Assembly: GCA_913058495.1 (NCBI GenBank)
Contig: CAJXQC010000022.1
Location: 1 to 48,166 of the forward strand
DNA: 48,166 bases
Direction: 5' to 3'
Source: an uncultured Balneola sp.
GTDB lineage: Bacteria > Bacteroidota > Rhodothermia > Balneolales > Balneolaceae
The number at the start of each line of letters is the position of its first letter. Within the stretch, counting starts at the first letter, position 1. A program made the position numbers and the translations under genes. A model generated the notes under the pieces. That model was not told the origin of the DNA and ran no database searches. It saw only the letters and a program-made list of their open reading frames with translations. This document shows, piece by piece, positions 23,346-33,062 of the stretch.

Positions 23346-26300
23346 TTAAAATGAAAACCTTACACCAAAGCGAATGGTACGAGGATCCAAAAAGTTAAAA
23401 AATCGTTGGTTTGGCATATTAATGTAAGCCTTTTCGTCTAATACCTGATCTACATAATTGCCATCTGCATCTACAAATGCATTTCCATCCCACTGATAGT
23501 ACTTATTCTCAAGAGAATTGTAATATAATGCTCTGGAATTACCTGAATTCGGAAGCGTTGTATACACTTCGATCGGCACATACTCTATATCACTAGGGCG
23601 ATAATCTCCGGGTTGATCACTTCCCGAAACACGTTGATTTTCCAAACCTATTTCCTCCCAAGTATCAGAAGAAAGATGCAGAGAATTCATGTAATCAAAG
23701 TAGTCATTACCGTCAATTAATCCTGAGTTGAAAATGCTGAAATTTCTTCGGTTAATGACATTACTGACATCAGCAAAGAACCCAATTCGTCCACCACTTT
23801 CAAGATTTACTTCTTTAGCGAATCTTAGACTAGTTCCCCAGAAATCCCTGTTTTGAACATTGTAAAGCACACCGGGAATTGACCCACCACCGGTATAAGT
23901 AAAGTAACTTCCTGATTGCCATGTAACTAAAGGAACTATTTGCCAATCACCAAAAGGATGAGCGCCCATCAATTCAGGACCAAAATCGTTTGGAGTAGTA
24001 AACTGAAGTCTTAATCTTGCAAAAGGTTGAGGAACCGGCTTAAAGACATCATTATCATCCGTCAAACGATCGTAATTACGTTGGTCAAAGGGATTTTCAT
24101 AATTTTCTAAAGTTCCAAACAAACCTGCTGAATAAATACTGTAGGTGTAATTAATTTCTCCTTGAAAGTACTGTCCCCTTTCCTTTCTAAAAGTAAGTTC
24201 CAAACCTCGAACGTCGCCATAAGATAATGGCTGACTTACAGAGTAACTGTTATTATCTCTACTAATATAATCTACCTGAATTGGTTGATCTGACAGATCT
24301 TTATAATAACCACTTACTCTTACAAGGTAATCCTCAAATATATTATGCTCATAACCCACTTCGTAAGCTACTGTTTTGGGTAACTTATTCCTTGGGGAAG
24401 CTACTCTTGTAACAGTATTGGTGAACGGTTCTGTTCTTACTAGATATAAGTTTTCAGGATTCGGTAACTGTACATAATGATCGTAGTTAAAGAATAATTT
24501 ACTTACTTCCGTTATTGGAAAAGAAACTCCCAATCTAGGCTGAAGTACGATCTGAGGATCAACATCAGATACCTTAGCAGTATCTAAAGCAGATGCATTA
24601 CCACTGTCAAATAAATCAGTAAAATTATCGTATTCATACCAAGCAATATTTGGATCAGAGTAAGTTAGTCTCAACCCTGCCCTCGCAATCATTCCTTCAA
24701 ATTCGAGCTTATTTTCTGCAAACAAACCAATTCTGAGTGGCGTAGTATTCCAGGTTGAAAAAGTTCTTCCTGACGGTAGTACTTTATCAAATGAACCATA
24801 ATTAGCCTGACTGTTCTGTCTGATAACTTCAAAACCCGTTTTTAACTGGTTAATTCTGTTAAGCTGGCTTGTCATTTTAAATTTCAAACTCATGTAACCA
24901 AACCTACTGGTATCCCGAGCTGTACTCATCCCAACTCCCATCCTCATTCCGGAAGCCAGACCACTGGAAGTTTCATCAAAGAAACCAAAAGGACCTTCAT
25001 CAAAACCTACACCACCAATCGAGTATACATTTGTAGTGTCCCTGAAATCACCCGGGCTGGTATTGTTTTCTTGATTAGCGGCATAAAATTGAACTTCATA
25101 AAAAGTTTTAGAAGTAAGCTGATGAGAAAATTCTACTCCTAAACGTCTGTTAATTTGTTCAGAAGGAGCCCAATAATCTGATGCGTAAATTCTTGATTCG
25201 ATGAAGCTTACTCTTTCCATATCAGTAGTAATGTCCTGATTTGAATCAAAGAAGTCATTATTCCCGGTTTGACTCTCTGTTGTACCAGTTAATCGGTTAT
25301 AATAACCATCAATAGATAATTTCATACCAGAAGCAATATTACTCGTCACTTTAGCTTGTAAAGTTGTTTGAATTTGTCTGTCTTCTGATAAAGGAACCAG
25401 ATATACATCCTGAGTTCGGCGAAATGAAGTAGAGAACCTTAAATCACCAAAACGCTCACTTATAATTGGAACAGGTCCACCAAATGTAAAATCCAGATCA
25501 TAATCAGGATCGGTAATGCCCATATCTTTTCTGTGTTGATATAGGAAAACCTGCTGAGCTGCACTAGGAGAAAGGTCATTAGTGGGATCGCCATCATTCA
25601 TTAACTGCTGAGAAAAAGCGTTCCAACCTTGAAAACTTGGGTATTCCCTTTGTGTGTATGAATCCCACGCTCCGTTGGATGTTCCTGTCCAAGCAACTTC
25701 ATCATCCATATAAGGTCTCAGCCAGTATGAGTTTGGATCGTTAATTGCCTGTCCAACGTTTTTTTGTTGAGGATGAGTAACCCTGATCAATCCATCGAGA
25801 GTATAGCGGTCTCTTTCCCCTTCTTTAGTTGTAATTGAAATAAGTCCGGATCTCAAATCACCGTATTCAGCGGAAACTCCACCTAGCTGCACATTAATTC
25901 TCTCTATGGAAGTTAAACTCACACCGGTTACAGGACCATTATTCCGGGCAGAACCTAAAGATCCACCACCAAGGTTAAAACCTACCTCGTCAGTTCCACT
26001 ACCTCTTACACTTAATCCTTGCACACCTGCCTGTAACCCAACAGCTTCGGTAACACTTGTAATTGGAAGCGCCTCAAGAGTTCCTTTATTGATATTAGCC
26101 TGACTACCGGCGACATCTCTTTGAACTACTGGTCGCTCTGCTATCACAACAATTTCTTCTCCTTCAAAAGTCTCTTCCCTCATTGTGATGTTGATCTCTG
26201 TAGTCTGATCCAGATTTACTTCCACATTTTCGATGATTAAAGGAGAGAAACCAATAAAGCTTGCTTTAAGAGTGTATGTACCGGGCTCTACGTTCAAAAG

Positions 26301-26483
26301 CTGGTAGAAACCATCGGCTTCAGCAGCAGTCCCCTTTTGGGTAGCCTCTATGACTACAGTAGCTCCTGGCAAAGGCTCTCCTGAAGAATCTTTTACGAAG
26401 CCATTGATCTTTCCTGACTGAGCAAAAATGCTTGAAGAAAATGTTAGTAAGATGAAAAGAAATAGTAGCTGTTTTAAACCCAT
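23346..26483 (-). CDS. TonB-dependent receptor with carboxypeptidase-regulatory-like domain
   Basis: A 1045-residue outer-membrane transporter. Signal peptide LLFLFILLTFSSSIFAQ; CarboxypepD_reg-like Ig domain at ~25-110 (INGFVKDSSGEPLPGATVV, VEPGTYTLKASFIGF); plug domain at ~115-225 (LSVRGSGTDEVGFNLGG, VQLGGVSAEYGDLRSG); then a 22-strand-type barrel ending in RTIRFGVRFSF with terminal Phe. It uses TonB/ExbBD energy to import a ligand across the outer membrane. There is no SusD-like gene next to it, unlike Bacteroidetes Sus loci; the surface protein and TIG lipoprotein downstream may take that role. It is the first gene of a five-gene unit and has a long 5' region. Confidence 0.93.
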   Translation of the reverse strand: MGLKQLLFLFILLTFSSSIFAQSGKINGFVKDSSGEPLPGATVVIEATQKGTAAEADGFYQLLNVEPGTYTLKASFIGFSPLIIENVEVNLDQTTEINITMREETFEGEEIVVIAERPVVQRDVAGSQANINKGTLEALPITSVTEAVGLQAGVQGLSVRGSGTDEVGFNLGGGSLGSARNNGPVTGVSLTSIERINVQLGGVSAEYGDLRSGLISITTKEGERDRYTLDGLIRVTHPQQKNVGQAINDPNSYWLRPYMDDEVAWTGTSNGAWDSYTQREYPSFQGWNAFSQQLMNDGDPTNDLSPSAAQQVFLYQHRKDMGITDPDYDLDFTFGGPVPIISERFGDLRFSTSFRRTQDVYLVPLSEDRQIQTTLQAKVTSNIASGMKLSIDGYYNRLTGTTESQTGNNDFFDSNQDITTDMERVSFIESRIYASDYWAPSEQINRRLGVEFSHQLTSKTFYEVQFYAANQENNTSPGDFRDTTNVYSIGGVGFDEGPFGFFDETSSGLASGMRMGVGMSTARDTSRFGYMSLKFKMTSQLNRINQLKTGFEVIRQNSQANYGSFDKVLPSGRTFSTWNTTPLRIGLFAENKLEFEGMIARAGLRLTYSDPNIAWYEYDNFTDLFDSGNASALDTAKVSDVDPQIVLQPRLGVSFPITEVSKLFFNYDHYVQLPNPENLYLVRTEPFTNTVTRVASPRNKLPKTVAYEVGYEHNIFEDYLVRVSGYYKDLSDQPIQVDYISRDNNSYSVSQPLSYGDVRGLELTFRKERGQYFQGEINYTYSIYSAGLFGTLENYENPFDQRNYDRLTDDNDVFKPVPQPFARLRLQFTTPNDFGPELMGAHPFGDWQIVPLVTWQSGSYFTYTGGGSIPGVLYNVQNRDFWGTSLRFAKEVNLESGGRIGFFADVSNVINRRNFSIFNSGLIDGNDYFDYMNSLHLSSDTWEEIGLENQRVSGSDQPGDYRPSDIEYVPIEVYTTLPNSGNSRALYYNSLENKYYQWDGNAFVDADGNYVDQVLDEKAYINMPNQRFFNFLDPRTIRFGVRFSF

Positions 26484-26794
26484 ATATTTTCAGATTGAAT
26501 AAAAAAAATCTATCCCATGGAAGGGCTTTTTTTTTGTTGTGATAACATTTTAATAAAAAATATTTATTGTTAAAAAAATTTAGTGGTTCAGTAACATCTT
26601 TTGATACTTGCCACCTAATCCTTCATTTAACAAAATTGAGACGCACTTTTTACTCTGCAACCTGTTTTAGCCCTCTTTCAAGTTATTAAAAAGTATATGT
26701 ACATAATAAACACAATGCATTTTCTCTGAGAGTAAGAGCTAGTCTTGTTCGATCAAAATTTCTCTAAAAGTTTGTATAGATCAGAATCCACTTC
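26484..26794 (-). promoter_or_regulatory. Upstream region of the TonB/PorV unit
   Basis: This 311-base AT-rich stretch has no credible gene on either strand. It must hold the promoter of the five-gene unit. Near the start codon, A8 (26501-26508) and T9 (26527-26535) runs can pair and enclose a short CCC/GGG helix, a possible weak leader hairpin. A perfect 10-base palindrome TATGTACATA lies near 26695. I cannot assign promoter boxes. Confidence 0.4.
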
Positions 26795-26822
26795 AAAAAA
26801 AAAGCCCTTAAACATGGGCTTT
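26795..26822 (-). terminator. Intrinsic terminator of the Bax-inhibitor-1 gene
   Basis: The stem AAAGCCC (26801-26807) pairs with GGGCTTT (26816-26822) around an 8-base loop and, read on the minus strand, runs into an uninterrupted T tract. It lies 14 bases after the stop of the Bax-inhibitor-1 gene. Confidence 0.88.
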
Positions 26823-26836
26823 GAATTTGAAACTTT

Positions 26837-27541
26837 CTATCGTCTGTTTCCAAAAATTCTCAACAGAAAAATAAACATATTTATAAAGTCCAGATACAGA
26901 GCTAAAGCTCCCATTACCGCACCCTTTTTACCTTGCTCAGAATCTGCATCTAACTCCAGACTCATATTCTTTATCTTTTGAGTGTCGTAAGCTGTTAATC
27001 CGATAAATATGGCAACACCCGCATAACTAATGATCCAGTATAGCGTGGAGCTTGCCAAGAAAATGTTTACGATAGTGGCAATGATGATCCCAATAAGAGC
27101 CATAAACAAAAACCCACCTATCGAAGTTAGATCTTTCTTTGTGAAATAGCCGTAAGCACTACAAATACCAAAAGTACCGGCCGTAATAAAAAATGTGGAG
27201 GCAATAGAAGCACTTGTGTATACATAAAACAGAACTGAGAGTGTGACTCCGTTCAAAGCAGAATAGAGAATGAATAAAGCCGTGGCAAAGCCTGAACTCA
27301 TAGAATCTATTCTGGACACCATCCACCAAACAAGTCCGAGCTCAATTGCAATCAGTATATAAAACGGCATAGCACTTGATGCGCCGGTAAACATTCCCAT
27401 GAATGCGCCTGAATCTGCAACTCTCATTGCAACAATTCCTGTAATGGTTAATGCCAGTCCCATCCAGACATATACTTTATTGACAAAGCTTGTCTGAATA
27501 CTTTTAATTTCTTCTGCCGTAAGTTGTTGTGCCTGATTCAT
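26837..27541 (-). CDS. Bax inhibitor-1/YccA family membrane protein
   Basis: A 234-residue protein with seven hydrophobic helices. Family features include FVNKVYVWMGLALTITG at the first helix, a central LSVLFYVYTSASIASTFFIT and GYFTKKDLTSIG segment, and the C-terminal GLTAYDTQKIKN with ALALYLDFINMFIFLLRIFG, where the conserved Asp pair of the pH-sensing calcium leak lies. Members such as BsYetJ conduct calcium; E. coli YccA inhibits FtsH. It is a single gene with its own terminator. Confidence 0.93.
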   Translation of the reverse strand: MNQAQQLTAEEIKSIQTSFVNKVYVWMGLALTITGIVAMRVADSGAFMGMFTGASSAMPFYILIAIELGLVWWMVSRIDSMSSGFATALFILYSALNGVTLSVLFYVYTSASIASTFFITAGTFGICSAYGYFTKKDLTSIGGFLFMALIGIIIATIVNIFLASSTLYWIISYAGVAIFIGLTAYDTQKIKNMSLELDADSEQGKKGAVMGALALYLDFINMFIFLLRIFGNRR

Positions 27542-27613
27542 TTTATAAAAGAGGATTTAGTTCTTGATGATATTCCATCAAAATACTAAATCCTTTGTCA
27601 ATTTGATATATGT

Positions 27614-30445
27614 TTAACCGCCGAACCAATAACTAAATTTAATTAAAAATACATTAGCTGGCTCCGGATCAAATAAGCTTCTGAAATCATTAACAAAATT
27701 GAACTCTCCATTTGGGCTAAATCCGTTTCTTTGTTGTTGCCATACCAGAAAGAAAGTAGAACCGGGACTATATTCCCATCTGAATACAGCATTACCTTGC
27801 AAGGCTCTCCTGTTAAAATTTAATCTCCAGCTTTCAATAGTGAATGGATCCTGACCTTGTGCAGGTTCACTAAGATCGCTGTCAGGATCCACAGTTACTG
27901 ATCCATCAGAATTCCTAACAAAAGATCCTTTATCAGTACCATATTCATCAAAGCCAAAGCCGCCTGGGTTATTGAATTCTTTGAAATTTGAAAACTTTCC
28001 TGTTCCTATAAATGGACGAACGTAAGTCTGAAGACTCATTTTTGTGTTAAATGTCCAGTTCAATCTGATTTCTGTTGAAAATTCAGTTTGTTTGATATCA
28101 GAGAACACATATCTCCTCCCAAATGTATTATTGCCATCAATCGCTGATTCAGCATAATTTTGATTAGTAATAAATTGATCCACATCATTTTGGAAACCAA
28201 ACTCAGGTTCAACGGATATCTGAATATAAGTTGTAGGTCTGAAGGACAAATATGCCCAGAAAAAATGGTCATACTCTCCTACTCTGTCCTCTCTGTGAAA
28301 TTGACCTGTTCCTCCGGATATTGTTTTTGAACTGTTTGAATTAATATTGAAATTAAAGTTCCAACTTCCGGGCATTAGAAAAGTAGGTCCACCTCTGGTT
28401 ATTCTGTCTGAAATAGTATCAAAATTTGCGTTAGCGTTGATATTAAAAGACCACAGGTTTTTGAATTGAAAATAACCACCGGCATTATAGCCTCTCGAAA
28501 TCAGATCATTATCGAAATTCCAGGCATGAGTTGTATAACTCCATAAATTAATGAACTGGAAAAAGTCCGGATCATTCTCCTGATATTGAACGCCTGTTGT
28601 TACTGCTCTATAATCTGCTCTGTTTTGAAAACCAATATCATTAGTTTCATATCCTGGTGTAACCATAGACCCGGTAACTGACCATGTCCAGTGTTCCCCG
28701 CTCGCTTTTTGCAAACTCAACTCTGAAGCTAATCCACTCAAACTTGTTTTACTGTTATCCACTGATAGCCCATCTGAATCTACTCGTTGATAGTATCTCT
28801 GAGGCGCATTTTGTGTTCTTGTAATCGCATCAGAAGTACCGAATACAGAACTCAATGAAGCTGTTCCGCTTACAATCCAGGTACGTTCATCCCATCCATG
28901 CTCAAAATCTACTCCCGTAATAAAAGCTGAATTGTGGAGTCTGTTCTCAAAATAAGTTCCCCCTATGTCTCGGTTCATTCCACTAAAAAAACCACCAACT
29001 ACTGTATTTCCTTCATTAAAATCTTGTTTAAGTCGAGAAACCAAAAAATTATTGGACGGCTGAACAACAAAATTTCCTGTTGTATCATAAGATGTATTAT
29101 TCAAGGTATCTATTACAGTCAAACTAAAAGGAGAACTTTCTTCTAATGTCCTGCTATACAGCATTCCTATAGAAGTTCCTTGTTGAGTTTTTCCACTCAA
29201 TTTTGCAGCTCCTAAAATTCTAGACTGTCTGGGAGCATCTGTATATGTTATTGGCACTAAGTTATCGTTATTTGAGTCGTAATACCTACCACCACTAACA
29301 GAAGAATTAAAATCTCCAAAACCACCTTGGGGAGCCCTGCCTATTCTTCTTGAATAAAAAGTATTTGGGTTTCCGAAGTTGTTAAATGTCTTTGTACCCC
29401 CAAATCTGAATATCTCATTTCCTTCTAAGAAAAATGGTCTTCTTTCTGAGAAGAACTGCTCGAATTGAGAAAGGTTTATGGTTGCGGGGTCTACTTCAAC
29501 CTGACCAAAGTCGGGGTTTATAGTAGCTGTCAATGTCAGATCAGAAGTAACACCGTATTTAATATCTCCACCGATATTGGCATCCAACTCGTTTTCATTA
29601 TAGTATGGGTTGTTTGGATTACCGGGCGCTCTTTCTAAAACTGATGATACATAAGGAGTAATTTCCAATCTTCTGGGCTCTTCCAGATCTCTGATACCAT
29701 TTAATCGCCCGAATAAAGAAACACTTCCTGAAGCTGACTGAGAAGTTGGTGCCCAAAAGTTATATTCCTGATGTCTGGCTATTCTTCTTTGAAAGTTAAC
29801 TCCCCAGGACTTTATATCGTCTTTGGAGCTAAATCGTAATTGAGACATTGGAATTCTCATCTCTACTGACCAGCCGCCTTCAACCATTTTTGCTTCGGCT
29901 TCCCAAACTGCATCCCATAATACATCTTCACCTCTGTCATCAAAATAAAGAATATCTTTTTGAACACCTCTCGGGTTCACTGCAAAAGTAAACGCAGTAC
30001 GCTTATCATTATAACTGTCTAAACTCACATACACCCAGTCACTTGTTTCGCTGCCATCTCTTCTGAACAAAGAAGCTATAACAGAATCAGGAGCATTGTC
30101 ATAGGCCATTATGCCTACATATACTTCAGTGTCAGTATATAAGATCCTTGCTTCTGTTTTTTGAGACGGATTACCTCCGTCACGCGGAGATCGCTGCGTA
30201 AAACCTGTGGCTACAGGAGCCGTAGACCAAATTGCCTCATTAAGCACCCCATCTAATTGTATATTTTGTCCAGATATTCTCACCGCTTCCATTGTAGGAT
30301 TTTGGGCGTATCCAAAACGATAATCGATATTATCTTTTTTAAAACTAAAACCTCTTAGTTCTTCTCTTTCTTCAGGTACAGTTTCCTGTGCTTGCACACC
30401 AAAATTCAGGCATAGCAATAGTATGGTAATGGTAAATTTCCGCAT
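27614..30445 (-). CDS. DUF5916 outer-membrane protein with CBM9-like domain
   Basis: A 943-residue secreted protein. A signal peptide (ITILLLCLNFGVQAQ) precedes a CBM9-like domain at ~50-225 (IQLDGVLNEAIWSTAPVATG, YVGIMAYDN, FTFAVNPRGVQKD). The remaining ~700 residues are the DUF5916 part, with FFSERRPFFLEGNEIFRFGG and many amphipathic strands up to a C-terminal NVFLIKFSYWFGG, resembling an outer-membrane barrel. The family is widespread in Bacteroidota and Balneolota and of unknown function; the CBM9-like fold suggests glycan or metal contact. The gene is single, 72 bases upstream of the Bax-inhibitor gene. Confidence 0.88.
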   Translation of the reverse strand: MRKFTITILLLCLNFGVQAQETVPEEREELRGFSFKKDNIDYRFGYAQNPTMEAVRISGQNIQLDGVLNEAIWSTAPVATGFTQRSPRDGGNPSQKTEARILYTDTEVYVGIMAYDNAPDSVIASLFRRDGSETSDWVYVSLDSYNDKRTAFTFAVNPRGVQKDILYFDDRGEDVLWDAVWEAEAKMVEGGWSVEMRIPMSQLRFSSKDDIKSWGVNFQRRIARHQEYNFWAPTSQSASGSVSLFGRLNGIRDLEEPRRLEITPYVSSVLERAPGNPNNPYYNENELDANIGGDIKYGVTSDLTLTATINPDFGQVEVDPATINLSQFEQFFSERRPFFLEGNEIFRFGGTKTFNNFGNPNTFYSRRIGRAPQGGFGDFNSSVSGGRYYDSNNDNLVPITYTDAPRQSRILGAAKLSGKTQQGTSIGMLYSRTLEESSPFSLTVIDTLNNTSYDTTGNFVVQPSNNFLVSRLKQDFNEGNTVVGGFFSGMNRDIGGTYFENRLHNSAFITGVDFEHGWDERTWIVSGTASLSSVFGTSDAITRTQNAPQRYYQRVDSDGLSVDNSKTSLSGLASELSLQKASGEHWTWSVTGSMVTPGYETNDIGFQNRADYRAVTTGVQYQENDPDFFQFINLWSYTTHAWNFDNDLISRGYNAGGYFQFKNLWSFNINANANFDTISDRITRGGPTFLMPGSWNFNFNINSNSSKTISGGTGQFHREDRVGEYDHFFWAYLSFRPTTYIQISVEPEFGFQNDVDQFITNQNYAESAIDGNNTFGRRYVFSDIKQTEFSTEIRLNWTFNTKMSLQTYVRPFIGTGKFSNFKEFNNPGGFGFDEYGTDKGSFVRNSDGSVTVDPDSDLSEPAQGQDPFTIESWRLNFNRRALQGNAVFRWEYSPGSTFFLVWQQQRNGFSPNGEFNFVNDFRSLFDPEPANVFLIKFSYWFGG

Positions 30446-30477
30446 GACAGTAGTGTTTTAAGGCTTTGGTAAGAAAC

Positions 30478-30507
30478 TGCAAATCATTCTCTCCAAACGA
30501 TTTGCAG
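30478..30507 (-). terminator. Possible terminator of the ECF/DUF4097 operon
   Basis: Arms CTGCAAATC (30478-30486) and GATTTGCAG (30499-30507) form a perfect 9-bp stem with a 12-base loop, 60 bases after the stop of the last DUF4097 gene. The T tract on the minus strand is short (TTTCTT), so termination is likely but weaker than at the other terminators here. Confidence 0.6.
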
Positions 30508-30566
30508 TATTATTATTTAACTCTGATAGTTAGACGAGTGTAATTTTAATTCGTTACTCTGGTTTA

Positions 30567-31370
30567 CTAATTTTTACGAATTGAAATATCTCCGTGGAGC
30601 GTTTTGAATAGATATTCCGGACCTCCTCCGTTTACAGTACCGTATACCCATTTATTAATAGATACTTTGTATTGGCCTTTTTTAGACGAGACTTGAGTAT
30701 CCGTAGGGTTCCGCTCGATGTCCATATCAAAATTGGTGTAAACATCTCCCCAGTCTGTTTTCATTTTCGCTGAAAACTTAGCGTTTTCAGGTAATGATAT
30801 CTCTATATCACCATTTACACCTGTAAACGACATTGGAGCATTGGGATCGATCTTTACAAAACTTACTTCGATATCTCCGTTCACACTGTTTACTAATGCC
30901 GAGCCGGATATATCCATCACTTCCACATCACCATTTACAGATTCGATCTCCACTTGCCCTTCCAGACCTCTTACTTCCACGTCGCCGTGTACAGCATTAA
31001 GTTTTAACGAAAAATTTTTGGGAACGTAGACGGTCAGTTCAAGATCATTGTGCTGAGGCTGACTGTTTATTCTAACTACGTTATTATCCTCAGTGATCTC
31101 CAGGCTTAACCCACCTGATGATATTCTCCTTAAACCATTTTTACGATTGTTCCAGTTATCGTCGTCATCTTCACCGTTATATTTTACTATAACATCCTGA
31201 CGATCATGCGTTTGTACAATTATATCGTCAGCATAAACCAGATCGATTCGCAGCATGCCCTTTTGTCCGGGTTTGGATAAAGGGACAGTTATATCATCCT
31301 GAGCCGCCAAAGGATTTGATACAACCAACACAAGCAATGCACTAAATAGGGTAATTATTATTTTTTTCAT
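30567..31370 (-). CDS. DUF4097 family beta-strand repeat protein (second copy)
   Basis: A 267-residue secreted protein (signal ITLFSALLVLVVSNPLAAQ). From ~100 to 200 it has repeated strands of the type VHGDVEVRGL, VNGDVEVMDI, VNGDIEVSFV, VNGDIEISLP spaced ~17-20 residues, the adhesin-like right-handed beta-solenoid of DUF4097. It shares the N-terminal theme and repeat with the upstream gene, so the pair is a tandem duplication. It is the last gene of an operon headed by an ECF sigma factor. Such proteins are found with envelope-stress systems (LiaG-type), but no biochemical role is known. It lies 20 bases behind its paralogue. Confidence 0.85.
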   Translation of the reverse strand: MKKIIITLFSALLVLVVSNPLAAQDDITVPLSKPGQKGMLRIDLVYADDIIVQTHDRQDVIVKYNGEDDDDNWNNRKNGLRRISSGGLSLEITEDNNVVRINSQPQHNDLELTVYVPKNFSLKLNAVHGDVEVRGLEGQVEIESVNGDVEVMDISGSALVNSVNGDIEVSFVKIDPNAPMSFTGVNGDIEISLPENAKFSAKMKTDWGDVYTNFDMDIERNPTDTQVSSKKGQYKVSINKWVYGTVNGGGPEYLFKTLHGDISIRKN

Positions 31371-31390
31371 GATTCTCTTATTTCTTGATT

Positions 31391-32269
31391 TTAGTTTCTT
31401 TTTCGGATGTAGGCACTTCCGTTAACCGTTTCGAATTCCATTTTTGCACCACCGTCTCCAATTTGAATGGGTGTGCTTTTACCGATTCGGTATCTGTTAC
31501 CTTTTCCGTCTTTTTCCTTGTTCAATTGGGCTTTAAGTCGAGTTACTTGTTCAAAATCTGTATAGAGATCACCGTGTAAACTTTCAAAAGTTACTACAGC
31601 GCCTAAATCTTTTGGGGAATAAATTTCCATGCTTCCGTTCACAGTATTAAATCGTGAATCATCTGTCGGACTCTTTGCAAAATATACTTCAATATCTCCA
31701 TTTACAGTATGAGCATTAGTTTTTCCTGCTACTTCTTTTAAAACTACATCTCCGTTTACATTTCCGGCGTCCACACCATTCATCATATTCTCAACGATGA
31801 GTTTTCCTCCGTTTACAGTGGATGCTTTTACCATCATGCTTTCCGGCATCTTTACTTCGATATTGAATTCAAAATGAACCTCGTCGTAATCATCCCATCG
31901 GTTTCGATTCCAGTTCATGGAATGTCTCATTTTCCCATCTCTGAATTTTACTTCAACCCCGGGAGCCTGAACATATACATAAATTTTTCCTTCATGCTCT
32001 TCCTGGCGAAGATAGATCTCATCAATGGTTTTTTGATCCAGCTCTCCTCTTTTCTTTCGGATGGTTTTGGAGCCTGTAATAAGGATCTCATCTCCGTTGT
32101 AACCGCTCACTTTCAAATCACCATTTATATTTTTTATGATAAACCCATCAATAGATGACAAAGCACTTTTCTTTATCTGAATGTCGATGCCTTCAGTTAC
32201 TCTTTTGTTCTGAGCAGTTACCTGAACTGCAATTAATCCAACCAGTAGTATTCCTATGATCTTTTTCAT
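31391..32269 (-). CDS. DUF4097 family beta-strand repeat protein (first copy)
   Basis: A 292-residue secreted protein (signal IIGILLVGLIAVQVTAQ) of the DUF4097 type, with a solenoid of repeated NGD turns: IKNINGDLKVSGYNGDEI, VNGGKLIVENM, VNGDVVLKEV, VNGDIEVYFA, VNGSMEIYSP and VNGSAYIRKRN at the C-terminus. A charged insert (~70-130) separates the first strands from the rest. It lies 13 bases after the anti-sigma gene and is probably a target output or envelope-associated component of the same regulatory operon. The periplasm or outer surface is the expected location; there is no sorting domain. Confidence 0.85.
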   Translation of the reverse strand: MKKIIGILLVGLIAVQVTAQNKRVTEGIDIQIKKSALSSIDGFIIKNINGDLKVSGYNGDEILITGSKTIRKKRGELDQKTIDEIYLRQEEHEGKIYVYVQAPGVEVKFRDGKMRHSMNWNRNRWDDYDEVHFEFNIEVKMPESMMVKASTVNGGKLIVENMMNGVDAGNVNGDVVLKEVAGKTNAHTVNGDIEVYFAKSPTDDSRFNTVNGSMEIYSPKDLGAVVTFESLHGDLYTDFEQVTRLKAQLNKEKDGKGNRYRIGKSTPIQIGDGGAKMEFETVNGSAYIRKRN

Positions 32270-32282
32270 GATTTGTCCTCCC

Positions 32283-33062
32283 TTAAAGCGACGCTATGGT
32301 GCTTTCCAGTTTCTCTTTTACATTGATGTTTAAATTTCTTTCCTGTATCAGGTTTTCAAACTCTGACTTTGAGTTTTGTAATCCCATTTCAACCATGGCA
32401 TCTGCCAGCGCTATAATTACCACATCAGAGTTTTGAGCTCCGATGGCGCTAACCAATCCTTCGCGAACAGTTTCGTCTTCACCCCATTTCTTTAATGTTT
32501 CAATGGATTGAACTCTCACATTCACGCTTTCATCATTGTTGAGTGTGAATAACAAAGCTCGTACAGCTTTTTCATCAGCTATCGGTAATTCTGCACTTAT
32601 ATTCACCGCTCTTAACCGGTCTGTAGTGGATGCACCTTCAAGCATACTAACAATCATCATCTCTCTCATATCCTGCATTTGGTTTGTTAATTCATTGATC
32701 TGCGAATCGTTGCTGCCCAATTGTGCGCCAATAAATCCACCTACTATCAACAGCACAAAAGCATATGCCAATCGAGGCATGGTTAAGGCTGCAAACAATT
32801 CATTAAACTTTTCTGAAATATTAAACTTTGGTTTAGCGGAAGCTTTTTCTTCTTCCAACATTGCATAAAACCTGTTACTCATTTCCGCAGATGGCTCCGG
32901 TGTTGAAACCATCTCAAGCTCGCTGTGTAATTGTTCCATCGCCTTAAAGTCGATCATATCGATCTCTCCGCCGGCAATCAGAGCTTCTACCCTTGCTTTT
33001 TCTTGTTCATCTAATTCGCCGTTTAAATAGTCGGCGATCAGTTCTTCATATTTTTCATTCAT
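32283..33062 (-). CDS. Anti-sigma factor with C-terminal HEAT repeats
   Basis: A protein of about 259 residues directly behind the ECF sigma gene. The N-terminal cytoplasmic part (YEELIADYLNGELDEQEKAR) resembles anti-sigma domains, but lacks the His-Cys-Cys zinc site of classical ZAS proteins. One transmembrane helix (~104-123, YAFVLLIVGGFIGAQLG) leads to a coiled-coil (INELTNQMQDMREMMIVSML) and HEAT-like repeats outside (KAVRALLFTL, VNVRVQSIETLKKWG, DVVIIALADAMVEMG). I infer that it holds the sigma factor at the membrane and that the HEAT part senses something in the periplasm. I chose the ATG at 33060-33062, which overlaps the sigma stop (ATGAATGA) and couples translation; a GTG at 33077 is an in-frame alternative. 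Confidence 0.82.
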   Translation of the reverse strand: MNEKYEELIADYLNGELDEQEKARVEALIAGGEIDMIDFKAMEQLHSELEMVSTPEPSAEMSNRFYAMLEEEKASAKPKFNISEKFNELFAALTMPRLAYAFVLLIVGGFIGAQLGSNDSQINELTNQMQDMREMMIVSMLEGASTTDRLRAVNISAELPIADEKAVRALLFTLNNDESVNVRVQSIETLKKWGEDETVREGLVSAIGAQNSDVVIIALADAMVEMGLQNSKSEFENLIQERNLNINVKEKLESTIASL

